This document shows, one piece after another, positions 1 to 6,430 of a stretch of DNA of 7,738 nt. A model generated the notes under the pieces. It saw only the letters and a list, made by a program, of their open reading frames with translations. It was not told the origin of the DNA and did no database searches. Where the stretch lies: positions 1 to 7,738 of the forward strand of contig DGRV01000064.1 in the NCBI GenBank assembly GCA_002391225.1, in the 5' to 3' direction. Position numbers and translations under genes: made by a program. Numbering within the stretch: position 1 is the stretch's first letter; every line of letters begins with the position of its first letter. The stretch comes from Christensenella sp. UBA4379 (lineage in GTDB: Bacteria; Bacillota; Clostridia; Christensenellales; Aristaeellaceae).

Positions 1-733
1 TCCAGAATTCCGCGGCGTGGCGCTGGGTGTAGCTCTTTTCCGCGCGGAAGGTCGGGCCGAAGGTATAGACGTTGCGGAAGGCGGCGCAGAAGGTTTCCAC
101 GTTCAGCTGCCCGGAAACCGTCAGGCTGGTGGGCTTGCCGAAAAAGTCCTGGGAAAAGTCCACCTGTCCGTCCTGCGTCCGGGGAGGATTGGCAGGGTCC
201 AGGGTCGTCACCCGGAACATTTCGCCCGCGCCCTCGGCGTCGCTGGTGGTGATCAGCGGGGTATGCACGTAGACGAAGTTCTTTTCAGCGAAGAAAGCGT
301 GAATCGCCTGGGCCGCCAGAGAGCGGATCTTGAACACGGCGTAGAAGGTGTTCGTCCGCGGACGAAGATGGGCCTGGGTGCGCAGGTATTCAAAGGTGTG
401 GCGCTTTTTCTGGAGCGGATAGTCCGCCGCGCACAGGCCGACCACTTTCACGCTTTCCGCGTGCAGCTCAAAGGGCTGCTTGAGCTCCGGCGTCCTTACC
501 AGCGTCCCTTCCACGTCGATCGCGCTGCCCAGGGTAATTCTGGTAATATCGGCGTAATCCGGCATGGAGCCGTCGCAGACCACCTGCAGGTTCTTAAAGA
601 AGGTACCGTCGTTCACTTCGATGAAGGCGAAGGCGTTGCTGGAGCGGACCGTGCGTACCCAGCCGCTGACACGGATTTTGGCGCCGTCCTCCGGCGTTTC
701 CCGGAACAGGGTCCGGACAGAGGTGTTTTGCAT
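1..733 (-). CDS. asnS: Asparagine--tRNA ligase (AsnRS), N-terminal 244 residues, cut by the left window edge
   Basis: A class II aminoacyl-tRNA synthetase that charges tRNA-Asn with asparagine in the cytoplasm. Translating the minus strand from ATG at 733 gives 244 residues without a stop. An OB-fold anticodon-binding domain covers about residues 19-100 (SGWVRTVR, then AFIEVNDGTFFKNLQVV). The catalytic core follows, with motif 1 around residues 145-172 (VHTPLITTSDAEGAGEMF), the AsnRS-type stretch DFFGKPTSLTVSGQLNVE at about 196-213, and motif 2 at 229-244 (FRAEKSYTQRHAAEFW). The rest of the catalytic domain, including motif 3, lies outside the window. A full AsnRS is about 460 residues. The start is chosen because it is the first in-frame ATG and AGAAAGG (745-751) lies 11 nt upstream; the ATG at 740 is in another frame. 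It begins 48 nt after the glucokinase stop with no terminator or own promoter seen, and no T-box leader, so read-through from the upstream operon is likely. Motif 2 reads EKSYTQ where ENSNT is usual. Confidence 0.95.
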   Translation of the reverse strand, partial: MQNTSVRTLFRETPEDGAKIRVSGWVRTVRSSNAFAFIEVNDGTFFKNLQVVCDGSMPDYADITRITLGSAIDVEGTLVRTPELKQPFELHAESVKVVGLCAADYPLQKKRHTFEYLRTQAHLRPRTNTFYAVFKIRSLAAQAIHAFFAEKNFVYVHTPLITTSDAEGAGEMFRVTTLDPANPPRTQDGQVDFSQDFFGKPTSLTVSGQLNVETFCAAFRNVYTFGPTFRAEKSYTQRHAAEFW

Positions 734-781
734 CTGACATACGACCTTTCTGTATGAAATAGACTTGAATGTTGCCGTTGT

Positions 782-1753
782 TTAGGCTTTCTTGCTGTCG
801 TCCACGGCCAGTTTTCCGATCATAGCCGCGCCGATCATGCCCGCCTCGTTGCCAAGGCTCGCCAGGCAGATTTCCGGGTAGGGAAGCGTTTTATAAAGCA
901 GATACCTGGGCACCTTCGCCTTGACCTTTTCCAGAAGGAAATTCCCCGCATGGCTGACACCGCCGCCCAGAACAATCATTTCCGGATCCAGGAAGGCAAT
1001 GATGTTGTTGATCGCGATGGCGAGGTATTTGCAGTATTCGTCGAAGACTTCCAAGGCGGCCCTGTCGTTCGCTTTCGCGGCGTCGATCACCGTTTTGGCG
1101 TTGATCCGGTTGAGGTCCCCTTCAGCCCTGAGCATCATGGCGCTGTCCGGATAGGTCATGCAAGCCTGCCGGGCCATGCGGATGATGGCCGTGGCGCTGG
1201 TGTACTTTTCCATACAGCCGTTGTTGCCGCAGTTGCAGGGAACGCCGTCCACCGACAGCGTCATGTGCCCCACCTCGCTGCCAATGCCGTGAGCCCCGGA
1301 CCAAGGCCTGCCGTGAATGACGATGCCGCCCCCGACGCCCGTTCCCAGAGTCAGGAAAACGGAGCTTTCCGCGTCTTTGGAAACGCCCGCGATGCTTTCG
1401 GCATAGCCGGCGACGGTCGCGTCGTTGTCAATCGCGATATGCAGGTCGAAATACTTCCGGATTTCCGCCTGAAGCGGCACGTCGTACCACCCCAGATTGG
1501 TGCAGAAGGCGCCCGTCCCGGTCTTCTGATTGGCATAGCCCGGAATGCCGATGCCGACGGAAAGGATGTCGTCCGTCGTCATTTTCGCGTTCTTCAGGGC
1601 CTGCATGACGCAGCCGGCCATATCCCGGACGATGTCCTGGTAGGGGCGCTGGGCCTGCGTTTTGCAGAAGGCCTCCGCCAGGATTTTCCCCTGCCCGTCC
1701 ACGATGCCGGCTTTGATATTGGTGCCTCCCAGATCAATGCCAACGTAATACAT
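782..1753 (-). CDS. glk: ROK-family glucokinase
   Basis: A cytoplasmic sugar kinase of the ROK family (323 residues, typical length), most likely phosphorylating glucose with ATP to glucose-6-phosphate. The N-terminal phosphate-binding loop is DLGGTNIKAG (residues 7-16). The catalytic aspartate is in IAIDNDATVAG (D111). The second ATP-binding segment is LTLGTGVGGGI (135-145). The sugar-binding and zinc-binding ROK signature follows: EVGHMTL (E160, H163) and the cysteine cluster CNCGNNGCMEKY (C173, C175, C180). LGGGVS (262-267) and GNEAGMIGAA (301-310) are the usual C-terminal adenosine-site and helix motifs. The intact CxCGxxGCxE cluster marks an enzyme rather than a ROK repressor, and there is no N-terminal helix-turn-helix. 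ATG at 1753 is supported by GGGGAGG 7 nt upstream. The gene starts 18 nt after the hprK stop, so the two are probably translated from one mRNA. Other ROK sugar kinases (for example fructokinase or a N-acetylhexosamine kinase) cannot be fully excluded from sequence alone. Confidence 0.92.
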   Translation of the reverse strand: MYYVGIDLGGTNIKAGIVDGQGKILAEAFCKTQAQRPYQDIVRDMAGCVMQALKNAKMTTDDILSVGIGIPGYANQKTGTGAFCTNLGWYDVPLQAEIRKYFDLHIAIDNDATVAGYAESIAGVSKDAESSVFLTLGTGVGGGIVIHGRPWSGAHGIGSEVGHMTLSVDGVPCNCGNNGCMEKYTSATAIIRMARQACMTYPDSAMMLRAEGDLNRINAKTVIDAAKANDRAALEVFDEYCKYLAIAINNIIAFLDPEMIVLGGGVSHAGNFLLEKVKAKVPRYLLYKTLPYPEICLASLGNEAGMIGAAMIGKLAVDDSKKA

Positions 1754-1760
1754 GGTATAT

Positions 1761-1767
1761 CCTCCCC
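1761..1767 (-). promoter_or_regulatory. Ribosome binding site of the glucokinase gene
   Basis: GGGGAGG on the minus strand, 7 nt before ATG at 1753. It lies inside the 18-nt gap after the hprK stop codon (1774-1772), so a ribosome finishing hprK reaches it at once. This fixes the glucokinase start. Confidence 0.85.
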
Positions 1768-1771
1768 TGAC

Positions 1772-2707
1772 TTATTCTGTCATATTGGAAGTACTGTTCT
1801 GGCTGAGCAGGTCGCTCAGCCGGCGGTCCAGCTCCTGGGCGGCGGAATAGCCCATCCGCTTGAGGCTCAGGTTCCTGGCGGCCACCTCGATGACGACGGC
1901 CAGGTTCCTGCCCGGCCGGACCGGCAGAATGATTTCCGGTAGTTTGACGCCCATCAGCGTGGTGTAGGTTTCCTGCACGCCGAGGCGCTCATAGGATTTC
2001 TTTTCCTGCCAGAGCTCCAGATGAATCACCATGTCGATCGATTTGGAGCGCAGGACGGCACCGATACCGAACATGGCGCGGATATCGATGATCCCGATGC
2101 CTCGGATCTCCATAAAATGCCGGATGGTCTCCGGCGCTTCCCCGGTCAGGCGGTTTTCATTGACGCGGCGGAGGTCCACCACGTCGTCCGCCACCAGCTG
2201 ATGGCCGCGCTTGACCAGCTCCAGGGCGGCCTCGCTCTTACCGACCCCGCTGTCCCCCGTCAGCATGACGCCAATGCCGTACACATCCATCAGCACTCCG
2301 TGGACTGTGGAGCGCGGGGCAAGCTCATAGCTTAAATAGTTGGTGGCGTTCAGGCTGAAGCGGGTCGTCACCCAGTCCGTCCCGTAGACGGGCACGTCGT
2401 TTTCAGCGGCCAGGGCCAGCATTTCTTCCGGCGGATGCATGCCCCTGCAGATGATGATGCAGGGAATCGGATAGGTAAAATACTTGCGCAGCCGCTCCAG
2501 CCGGACGCTGTCCTCCAGCTCGTAGAGATAGCTCATCTCCACCTTGCCGATGACCTGGGGGCGCTCATAGGCAAAATGCTCGTAATAACCAGCAAACTGC
2601 ATGCCCGGCCGGTTCAGCTCGGCGGAGGAAAACTGAATTCCTTTTTTCGCGGAGGGAGAAATCACTGTCAGGTTCAGCGCTTTGACAAATTCTTCTGCCG
2701 AAATCAT
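1772..2707 (-). CDS. hprK: HPr kinase/phosphorylase
   Basis: The bifunctional sensor enzyme of Gram-positive carbon catabolite repression. It phosphorylates HPr on Ser46 using ATP or pyrophosphate and removes the phosphate again when phosphate is high; P-Ser-HPr is the co-repressor of CcpA. The protein is 311 residues, the usual length. Residues 1-125 form the N-terminal domain. The kinase domain carries H137-G138, the Walker A loop GDSGVGKS (151-158), the acidic pair D174-D175 (LVADDVVDL), the HPrK signature EIRGIGIIDIRAMFGIGAV (200-218) and the K3-loop LPVRPGRNLAVVIEVAA (261-277), all intact, so both activities are expected. ATG at 2707 is preceded by GGGAGGG at 4 nt. The gene starts 55 nt after the CapA-like gene and ends 18 nt before the glucokinase gene, so it sits in one operon with them. 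Linkage to a glucokinase fits its role, because glycolytic intermediates such as fructose-1,6-bisphosphate stimulate the kinase activity in studied homologues. Confidence 0.97.
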   Translation of the reverse strand: MISAEEFVKALNLTVISPSAKKGIQFSSAELNRPGMQFAGYYEHFAYERPQVIGKVEMSYLYELEDSVRLERLRKYFTYPIPCIIICRGMHPPEEMLALAAENDVPVYGTDWVTTRFSLNATNYLSYELAPRSTVHGVLMDVYGIGVMLTGDSGVGKSEAALELVKRGHQLVADDVVDLRRVNENRLTGEAPETIRHFMEIRGIGIIDIRAMFGIGAVLRSKSIDMVIHLELWQEKKSYERLGVQETYTTLMGVKLPEIILPVRPGRNLAVVIEVAARNLSLKRMGYSAAQELDRRLSDLLSQNSTSNMTE

Positions 2708-2711
2708 GGAA

Positions 2712-2718
2712 CCCTCCC
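2712..2718 (-). promoter_or_regulatory. Ribosome binding site of hprK, flanked by a small hairpin
   Basis: GGGAGGG on the minus strand, 4 nt before ATG at 2707. Directly upstream (2719-2737) lies an inverted repeat, GATCCG, 7-nt loop, CGGATC, which ends next to the Shine-Dalgarno sequence. The stem is only 6 bp and does not cover the site, so an effect on translation is uncertain. Confidence 0.75.
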
Positions 2719-2737
2719 GATCCGTTGAAACCGGATC
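2719..2737 (-). repeat. Short inverted repeat in the capA-hprK spacer
   Basis: GATCCG and CGGATC are separated by 7 nt in the 55-nt gap between the CapA-like gene and hprK. No T-run follows, so it is not a typical intrinsic terminator. It could be an RNA stability or processing element in the polycistronic mRNA, or chance. Confidence 0.35.
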
Positions 2738-2762
2738 CCTGGTACATTGATGGTATCGTCCT

Positions 2763-4043
2763 TTACTTGGCCGGAACGAAGTCCTGCAGCGCGCCTATCC
2801 CTTCCTGGTACGCGTGGAGAAGATACGGGGCCTTGGTATCGTACAACACCTCGTCGATGGCCGCCGTTCCATCAGCCCCCAGCACCGCGTAGGGCTGGTA
2901 ATGGTTGACCGTTTCATCCTCCGACAGCCGGCATGGAATCAGGTTGGCGCGGCTGCCCAGGAATGTCCCATCCTCGTCAAAGGAGAGGGCGTAGGTCAGG
3001 ATCATCGTATATTTGACAGACTTGGCTACGCCCTTTCGGGTGGTGTTCAGCCGGGAATTCCCGCCGAAAACAAAATTGCCCAGGGAATAATAGACGGGTA
3101 CGCCTTCCACCACTCCATAGCCCTGCAGGCAGTGGGGATGGTGGCCGATCACCAGGTCCGCTCCGTAGCGGATAAATGCCCGGGCCAGACCGAGCTGGTA
3201 GTCGTCGTGCCGCTTGTCGTACTCGACCCCGCCGTGCATGATGCCGATAATGGCGTTGCAGTTCTGGCTTTTGAGCTCGTCCATCGCCTTTTGGATGACC
3301 CCAAGGTTATTCCAGAAAAAGGAGATATACGCGCTGATGAAGCCGATGCGGATGCCGTCCTTTTCAAACACATAGGTCTGGGAACCGTATTCCGAACAGG
3401 CGAACCAGGGAATGCCGTTTCCGTTCAGCACGCGGACGGTATCCTCATAGCCGGGCACCCCGTAATCCCCGATGTGGTTGTTGGCCAGGGAGACGACTTC
3501 AACGCTGCCGGCCTTCAGTACCTCCACCATGCTTTCGTCGCCGCGGAAGGAATAGGTCTTTTGGGGGACGGTATAATAGCCGTCGTTGGTGTTGTGGAGG
3601 GTGCCTTCAAAATTGGCCACCGTCAGGTCGTCCTGCTCTAAGATGTGCTGGACCCGGTAGAACGGATAGTCGGCCCCGTAGCGGCCCACATAGGCTTCGA
3701 TGGTATTGTCGTTGCCGTGCTCGGTTTCGCCGCAGGCCAGGGTGCAGTCGCCCAGGAAATTGATGATGATCTTGGAGGCCTCGTTTTCTTCCTCTGGAAA
3801 GACGGCGCGGATGTCGGAGTAATTCTGGCTGTCATCCACAAAAACGCCCGTTCCGTCCGCCCCGCCGGCGTTCCGGACGGCTTCCTCCGCAAAGTGCAGG
3901 AGAGACACCTGCTGATCCGGTACAGGGTCGGATAGAAGGATGACGCCGGGCAATTCCCCTTCCTCGCCCAGCGCCGCCGTACTCAGCAGCGCCGCCAGGC
4001 ACACCATCGCCAGCGTTCTTTGAAACCATCTTCCTTCCTTCAC
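2763..4043 (-). CDS. Secreted CapA/PgsA-family protein (poly-gamma-glutamate/capsule synthesis type, metallophosphatase fold)
   Basis: A PGA_cap/CapA-domain protein of 426 residues. Members of this family have a calcineurin-like metallophosphatase fold and act at the cell surface; the founding members take part in poly-gamma-glutamate capsule synthesis or anchoring, but many are uncharacterised. Residues 1-26 are a signal peptide: basic KEGRWFQR, hydrophobic TLAMVCLAALLSTAALG, probable cleavage before E27. There is no lipobox cysteine. The CapA core spans about 93-330: NFLGDCTLA (G98-D99), NFEGT (144-148), SLANNHIGD (185-193), MHGGVEYD (269-276, where HWG is more usual), GHHPH (300-304) and YSLGNFVFG (319-327). 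The GTG at 4043 is chosen over the longer GTG at 4064 because GGAGG (4052-4056) is 8 nt upstream and the promoter places the mRNA start near 4074, leaving almost no leader for 4064. No capB, capC or pgsE neighbour is present, so a capsule role is not supported by context. First gene of a likely operon with hprK. Confidence 0.88.
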   Translation of the reverse strand: MKEGRWFQRTLAMVCLAALLSTAALGEEGELPGVILLSDPVPDQQVSLLHFAEEAVRNAGGADGTGVFVDDSQNYSDIRAVFPEEENEASKIIINFLGDCTLACGETEHGNDNTIEAYVGRYGADYPFYRVQHILEQDDLTVANFEGTLHNTNDGYYTVPQKTYSFRGDESMVEVLKAGSVEVVSLANNHIGDYGVPGYEDTVRVLNGNGIPWFACSEYGSQTYVFEKDGIRIGFISAYISFFWNNLGVIQKAMDELKSQNCNAIIGIMHGGVEYDKRHDDYQLGLARAFIRYGADLVIGHHPHCLQGYGVVEGVPVYYSLGNFVFGGNSRLNTTRKGVAKSVKYTMILTYALSFDEDGTFLGSRANLIPCRLSEDETVNHYQPYAVLGADGTAAIDEVLYDTKAPYLLHAYQEGIGALQDFVPAK

Positions 4044-4051
4044 CCGTTCAG

Positions 4052-4056
4052 CCTCC
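4052..4056 (-). promoter_or_regulatory. Ribosome binding site that decides the capA-like start
   Basis: GGAGG on the minus strand with 8 nt to the GTG at 4043-4041. The alternative GTG at 4064 has no comparable site. The choice removes seven residues (MVTEAER) and gives a standard signal peptide n-region. Confidence 0.8.
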
Positions 4057-4078
4057 GTGACCACATACTCAGATGTCT

Positions 4079-4107
4079 ATTTTACCCGTTTTCACGCGTT
4101 CTGTCAA
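4079..4107 (-). promoter_or_regulatory. Sigma-A-type promoter for the capA-hprK-glk(-asnS) operon
   Basis: On the minus strand, TTGACA (4107-4102, perfect -35) and TAAAAT (4084-4079, one mismatch from TATAAT) are separated by exactly 17 nt. Transcription should begin near 4076-4072, giving a leader of about 30 nt before the GTG at 4043. It lies just after the helicase stop codon (4130-4128), so it separates the repair unit from the downstream operon. No other promoter of this quality was seen before asnS. The spacer holds TGAAAACG, the left half of a CcpA cre site. Confidence 0.85.
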
Positions 4108-4118
4108 TTTTTGAAATC

Positions 4119-4139
4119 AAGCGCTGTTTACGAGCGCCC
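4119..4139 (-). terminator. Weak candidate terminator/hairpin at the helicase gene end
   Basis: GCGCT (4137-4133) pairs with AGCGC (4125-4121) over a 7-nt loop that contains the helicase TAA stop; two G-U pairs may extend the stem. It is followed by TTGATTTC, a poor T-run. Position between two units suits a terminator, but the stem is short and read-through is likely. Confidence 0.3.
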
Positions 4140-6419
4140 TTCCTCCCGCCTGCGGCGGAATTGCTCGGCCAGCTTTTCCACGTGGCGGCGGGCAAAATGA
4201 GCGTCCTCCGTCTGACGCTCCCGGGAAATAGGCGTATCGCCCATCAGGCCCTCGAACTGGCTCACCTTGAGGCCCAGGGCTTCCTGCATCTCCAGGTCGC
4301 TGCCGGCGGGCGCTACCAGATAGTAGCACAGCAGGGAATCCTCATGGCCGATGCGGTGGGCGCGGTCCTCCGCCTGGGAGTGAACGGCGGGAGACCAGTC
4401 CAGCTCCCCGAACACCACGCAGGTGGCGCGCTGCAGGTTGAGCCCGCTGGCGGCCCGGAGGGAGACACAGCAAAGGTCCGTCTTCCCTTCCATAAAGCGG
4501 GTGACGGCGTTTTCTTTCTGGACGGCGCTTTCCCGGCCGGTAATGAACACCGGGTGCAGGGCCTTAAGCTCCTCCCGGTAGCGGTCCATCACCGCGTGGT
4601 GATGGGCGAACAGCAGTACCTTTTCCCCCGCTTCCGAAAGGGCACGGACAAACTGACAGACATAAGTTGCTTTAGCCAGACCCGTCGCCTGGCGCTGGCC
4701 CGCGCTGATCTGATCCTCCAGAAGGGATTTTTGGGAAGCCGTCAGGCTTCGATCGTTTTCCCAGGTATAAAGCTTCTCCCAGACGGGCGTCATCAGTTTC
4801 TGGTACAGGGAATCGTCTTCGTCGATTTCCTGGATCAGGCGGCGCTTTTCCGGAAGCTCCGGCAGGACCTGCTGCTTGGTCCGCCGCAGCATCAGGCCTT
4901 CCCTTCGCAGATACTCGCCCAGCTGGTCTGGGTGGCGAACCACCTTGTTTCCGTAGCCCATGCACCATTCCCGGGTGAAGGCCTCAAAATCGCCCAGGAA
5001 ATGAAAGTCCAGGATGTTGACTACGTTCCAGATCTCGCTGCCCAGGTTGTAGATGGGCGTGCCGGAAAGGCCGAAGACTCGGTCGCTTTTTTCCGCCAGA
5101 AGACTGGCGGCGGAGTATTTTTCGGACCCGGTTCTGCGCAGCTCCTGAATTTCGTCAAAGACGACCGCGCGGAAGGTGTAGCGCAGAAGCTCGTTTTTCC
5201 ACCCGCGCAACAGCAGATAGTGGATCACGTACACGTCCGCTTCCGGCAGTTCGTAGGGAGTCAGTCCCTTGATCAGATGAATCCGGGGCTCTTTCCCGGA
5301 GACCCGAAGAAAACGAAGGGTTTCCTTCATCCAGTTCCGGGTAAGGTGGGCGGGCACCACCAGCAGCACGGGAAACGCGCGCAGGCTCGCCAGCGCCGCC
5401 AGGGCCTGAACCGTTTTCCCAAGGCCCATTTCATCGGCCAGCAAGGCCCGCGGCGTCATGATCAGGAAGGACATGCCCTCCTGCTGGAAGCGCTTGAGCT
5501 TTCCCTCAAACCATGTGGCCGGCGGATCGGCCAGCGGTGGAGATACTCGGGCAATCTCTTTCCTGCGGTAATCGTCCCTGGCCGTTTCCAGCGCTTTCTG
5601 CCAGCGCTCCAGGTCCCCCTGGGCGATGGCCAAAGGATAGCGCAGCATGACCCAGTTGAGGTCAGATGCCGCCCTTCTGGACGCGGGGACCCTGGCCTCA
5701 CCGGAGCGGCTGCCGCTGACGCTGGGCCAGAGGCGCTTGATCATCTCCGTCACCGGAGCTTCCCCGCGAACCATCCAGCAGCGGGAACGACGGTTATAGG
5801 AAAGGGTGCCGTAGTAATGGGCCGGGACCGCTCCGCTGTCCGACAGATAGAGCGGCAGGGGGACCTTGGAGAGGGCATTGTCATCCAGATAAAGCGGCAG
5901 AGGTTCATCCGGGTTCTCTTCTACAGGCTCTTCTCCGCCGCTGATGGCCCCGGAGGGAATCTCTTTCTGATCGGACACATATGCTTCTTCTGCTGGCAGG
6001 GCAGGCTCCGGAAGCTGGATCTTCTTTTCTTCTTGAGCCTCCGGTTCTTCCTTCCCCGCGTCCTCTGCGATGCCCCACAGCCTGTACAAAGACAGGGAGC
6101 GGGCCGGCTTACCGCTGAGCTTTTCCGGGAGAGAACAGCTTTTTTCCGAGACGACCACCAGGTCTTTGACCATCGGCGACCGGGCATAGCGAAGCAGCTG
6201 GGCTGTCAGCCGTTTGGCGTCCGGCCTGCCGCGCTTGAGCTCTACGGCGGTCCCGCCCACCAGGAAATCGACCCTGGCCCGGGGACCTACCGGCGCTTCG
6301 TGAATAAAATCGAGCCGTTCCTGCTGGAGGGCGTAGGCCGCCAGGGCATGCAGATCGTATTCATCCTGCACCTGCGGCGCGCGGATGTTGGACAGCGCCC
6401 GGATTACCTCATCCAGCAT
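4128..6419 (-). CDS. SNF2-family DEAD/DEAH-box helicase with N-terminal PD-(D/E)XK nuclease-like domain
   Basis: A 763-residue superfamily 2 ATPase of the SNF2 group, expected to translocate on double-stranded DNA using ATP. Residues 15-95 resemble a PD-(D/E)XK nuclease core: a helix with E20, D51 in RVDFLV, E60-L-K62 in AVELKRG, Q74 in AQLLRYA, then a strand LVVVS. Residues 116-172 are an acidic Pro/Glu linker, followed by a tandem PLPLYL repeat (173-178 and 187-192). Residues 200-300 form an accessory segment (YYGTLSYNRRSRCWMVRGE, WVMLRYPLAI). The helicase motifs are complete: FQQEG (311-315), Walker A DEMGLGKT (329-336), Ia VVPAHLTRNW (354-363), II FDEIQ (421-425), III LSGTPIYN (451-458), V SLRAASGLNLQ (653-663) and VI QAEDRAHRIGH (682-692). 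ATG at 6419 follows AAGGAGGG by 11 nt and the uvrA stop by 26 nt, so it is probably co-transcribed with uvrA. Role in repair, or in defence, is inference; nuclease activity is untested and rests on few residues. No partner genes of known defence systems are present. Confidence 0.9.
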   Translation of the reverse strand: MLDEVIRALSNIRAPQVQDEYDLHALAAYALQQERLDFIHEAPVGPRARVDFLVGGTAVELKRGRPDAKRLTAQLLRYARSPMVKDLVVVSEKSCSLPEKLSGKPARSLSLYRLWGIAEDAGKEEPEAQEEKKIQLPEPALPAEEAYVSDQKEIPSGAISGGEEPVEENPDEPLPLYLDDNALSKVPLPLYLSDSGAVPAHYYGTLSYNRRSRCWMVRGEAPVTEMIKRLWPSVSGSRSGEARVPASRRAASDLNWVMLRYPLAIAQGDLERWQKALETARDDYRRKEIARVSPPLADPPATWFEGKLKRFQQEGMSFLIMTPRALLADEMGLGKTVQALAALASLRAFPVLLVVPAHLTRNWMKETLRFLRVSGKEPRIHLIKGLTPYELPEADVYVIHYLLLRGWKNELLRYTFRAVVFDEIQELRRTGSEKYSAASLLAEKSDRVFGLSGTPIYNLGSEIWNVVNILDFHFLGDFEAFTREWCMGYGNKVVRHPDQLGEYLRREGLMLRRTKQQVLPELPEKRRLIQEIDEDDSLYQKLMTPVWEKLYTWENDRSLTASQKSLLEDQISAGQRQATGLAKATYVCQFVRALSEAGEKVLLFAHHHAVMDRYREELKALHPVFITGRESAVQKENAVTRFMEGKTDLCCVSLRAASGLNLQRATCVVFGELDWSPAVHSQAEDRAHRIGHEDSLLCYYLVAPAGSDLEMQEALGLKVSQFEGLMGDTPISRERQTEDAHFARRHVEKLAEQFRRRREEGRS
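5844..5900 (-). repeat. 42-nt-spaced direct repeat encoding PLPLYL twice in the helicase linker
   Basis: The 15-mers at 5844-5858 and 5886-5900 differ at one position and lie 42 nt apart, so the reading frame is kept and the protein shows PLPLYL at residues 173-178 and 187-192. It looks like a small in-frame duplication at the end of the acidic linker. Confidence 0.7.
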
Positions 6420-6430
6420 CGGTTCTTTAT

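Noticed and set aside
17..757. 246-residue plus-strand open frame
   Set aside because: It is antisense to asnS, whose minus-strand translation has clear OB-fold and motif 1 and 2 sequences. No recognisable motif on the plus strand.
950..1942. 330-residue plus-strand open frame across the glucokinase and hprK ends
   Set aside because: It spans two genes of known family on the other strand and its product is low in plausible structure; a codon-bias shadow.
2565..2747. 60-residue frame overlapping the hprK start (MYQGSG...)
   Set aside because: It is out of frame with hprK, lacks a good ribosome binding site and matches no family; the hprK start is well supported.
2814..3641. 275-residue plus-strand open frame opposite the capA-like gene
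   Set aside because: Antisense to a CapA domain with all motifs in place; no ribosome binding site or known motif supports it.
4128..6419. Membership in a known defence system such as DISARM
   Set aside because: No methyltransferase, DrmB-like gene or other partner is next to it; neighbours are housekeeping genes.
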